Positions 62,519-64,000 of a stretch of DNA of 64,000 bases are shown piece by piece. The notes under the pieces were generated by a model. The model had not been told where the DNA came from. It ran no database searches and saw only the letters and a list, made by a program, of their open reading frames with translations. The translations under genes and the position numbers were made by a program. Each line of letters opens with the position of its first letter. Position 1 is the first letter of the stretch. The stretch comes from Acridotheres tristis (taxonomy: Eukaryota > Chordata > Aves > Passeriformes > Sturnidae), in NCBI GenBank assembly GCA_037013685.1, contig CM072886.1:70025859-70089858 (forward strand), read 5' to 3'.

Positions 62519-64000
62519 GAAGAGAAAAAAAGAAGATGAAAAGTAATACTTTGTCAAGGTCCTTCTTGTCTACATTTGGAGATTATTCCAATGAATCTGA
62601 ATGCCTTGTTCTAATTTCAGTTTGTTACATATTTTAGCCCCTTCTAGTAAGAAAAACAGCAGATAGTTTTATTGGTTTCTTCATAAACCACATGAGGAAC
62701 TACTCCATTTCTCCCTATTCCATAGATATTTTGGGGTGAAAAGATTCCCACTGTGAGATACAAAAGAACAAAGAAGCAAAATGTGAATCAGAGCTTGCTG
62801 ATTTTGTGGAAACATGAAATCTGCCTGGTTTTTCTTAGCTTGCTCTCTGAACTTCTCAGCTGCTTCCCAAGTAGGGAACATGATACTGCAAATTCTTGCA
62901 GTTTCATGATTCCTTGAGTGTCTGTCTTTCCCCATTTCAGTGGTGAAAGTCAGGAATAATGGGAATTAGAAAAAAGTAATCACATTTTTGGTTTATCCTT
63001 GAAGTAGTTGTATTTATTCATTAATAGCACAGTTCCTCGAGCAAACTGGAACTTCCGTCTATTTGTCTAGGTTGAAGATGAAAATTTATTTTCAAAACTA
63101 TTCTAGAAATTAAATTTTCTAGTTAACTACCATGGTAGCTATTCCTCTGTTTCTCTGGGTACATGTAAACTGTTTCAAAGAAACACATTTTCTTTAAGGA
63201 ATACCTTTGCTTCTGAGTTGAATAAACCTGACCATCATGATCCCTCACCAGTTTTTCCTTCAGTGTTTAGTCCATGCCTTTTTTTGCCTAGGGACAACAA
63301 AAACAATTTCATTTTGGATTAAACTCATACTGAAACAGATATTTTCAGAACTGTCATATACCTCTGAATTTCTTAGCTCTCCTAATTCCAGTGGTATTAA
63401 AATATCACAAGAACAGCTGTTGTTATGTTGCTTGTGGAGTCAGTAATTACAGAATTGTGTTGTGAAAGTAACAAGCTGAAGGGTGGCAGGTAAGTTTCAC
63501 ACACAGATAGTTTAAACAGGTTCAGCTGAAACAAGCCTTTGTATTTCAGGGTTCACCCCTCACTCATGGCAAGCAACCAAGAAACTCTACTATTAAAAAT
63601 AATGTAACAGCATCCTTCACCTTTTGCATTCCCAATATGTCGGATTGATCATTCCTGACAGAAGCATAAAAATGTCAGCGCAACAAATAAGATAGGTAAA
63701 TAGCAGCTAATGCCTGGGGAGTTTCATTGCCTCAACAGGTACATGAAGTTATAATTGCACTAATCAGCATTCCTTCAAGCAGCCAGCACTTCAACTTGCC
63801 ATAGAAAAGGCCTGAAAAGACAGAGACTTCTTCCATGCAAAACACCATGGAGATCAACTAAACCTCAACCAGTATGGTCTTTAAAAATGAAAGCTTACAT
63901 CATTAGGATAAATGAGGAGCCAGCACACATCTGCATGCATGGGATGGCAACAAATGAAAAATCAGATTCTATCCCTCTAGCTGAATAATCACTGTACAAT
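62519..64000. other. Upstream intergenic sequence to window end
   Basis: AT-rich unique DNA. A strong + strand donor-like CAG/GTAAGT occurs at about 63490, but no matching exon is evident. No gene is recognised. In mammals the region 5' of CDH6 is a long gene desert, which fits. Confidence 0.5.

Noticed and set aside
63460..63500. Strong + strand splice donor (CAG/GTAAGT)
   Set aside because: No open frame, convincing acceptor or promoter could be paired with it. Isolated donor matches are expected by chance.

Overview
This is a vertebrate, specifically avian, genomic window. No bacterial-style operons are present, and nearly all of the open reading frames are short and occur by chance in AT-rich non-coding DNA. 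The one protein-coding exon I can identify is the first coding exon of CDH6 (cadherin-6, K-cadherin), on the minus strand at 5967-6194. Bird origin is supported by a chicken-type CR1 3' end (48351-48450) and a tRNA-Ile-headed SINE with a CR1-like tail (about 47995-48138), which resembles the passerine family TguSINE1. Two solo LTRs of avian type and low interspersed-repeat density also fit. A passerine or near relative is an inference.

Layout along the + strand, with the gene running right to left: 1-5966 is the beginning of CDH6 intron 2. 5967-6322 is CDH6 exon 2: 128 nt of 5'UTR, then 228 nt coding for the signal peptide, the propeptide, the furin site and the first strand of cadherin domain EC1. 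6323-57445 (or to 57737) is intron 1, about 51 kb. It holds simple repeats, a 18-bp G-quadruplex-type minisatellite (35165-35371), two GC-rich islands (about 34.6-35.5 kb and 37.26-37.68 kb), the SINE and CR1 pieces, and an ancient MIR-type CORE-SINE (51592-51775). About 57.34-58.72 kb is a CpG-island promoter with two candidate minus-strand splice donors for a non-coding exon 1. 58.7-64 kb is upstream intergenic DNA with a solo LTR flanked by a perfect 5-bp target duplication (59401-59982), an old CR1 fragment and a second solo LTR (about 62017-62518).

Functionally the window is the promoter, first intron and first coding exon of one developmental adhesion gene. Most of the remaining sequence is intronic or intergenic and may include regulatory elements, but I cannot call conserved elements without alignment. 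I found no new multi-gene system. The observations most worth checking are the transcribed G4 minisatellite, the internal CpG island as a possible alternative promoter, the MIR copy as a possible retained regulatory element, and the alternative exon 1 donors with a short upstream ORF.
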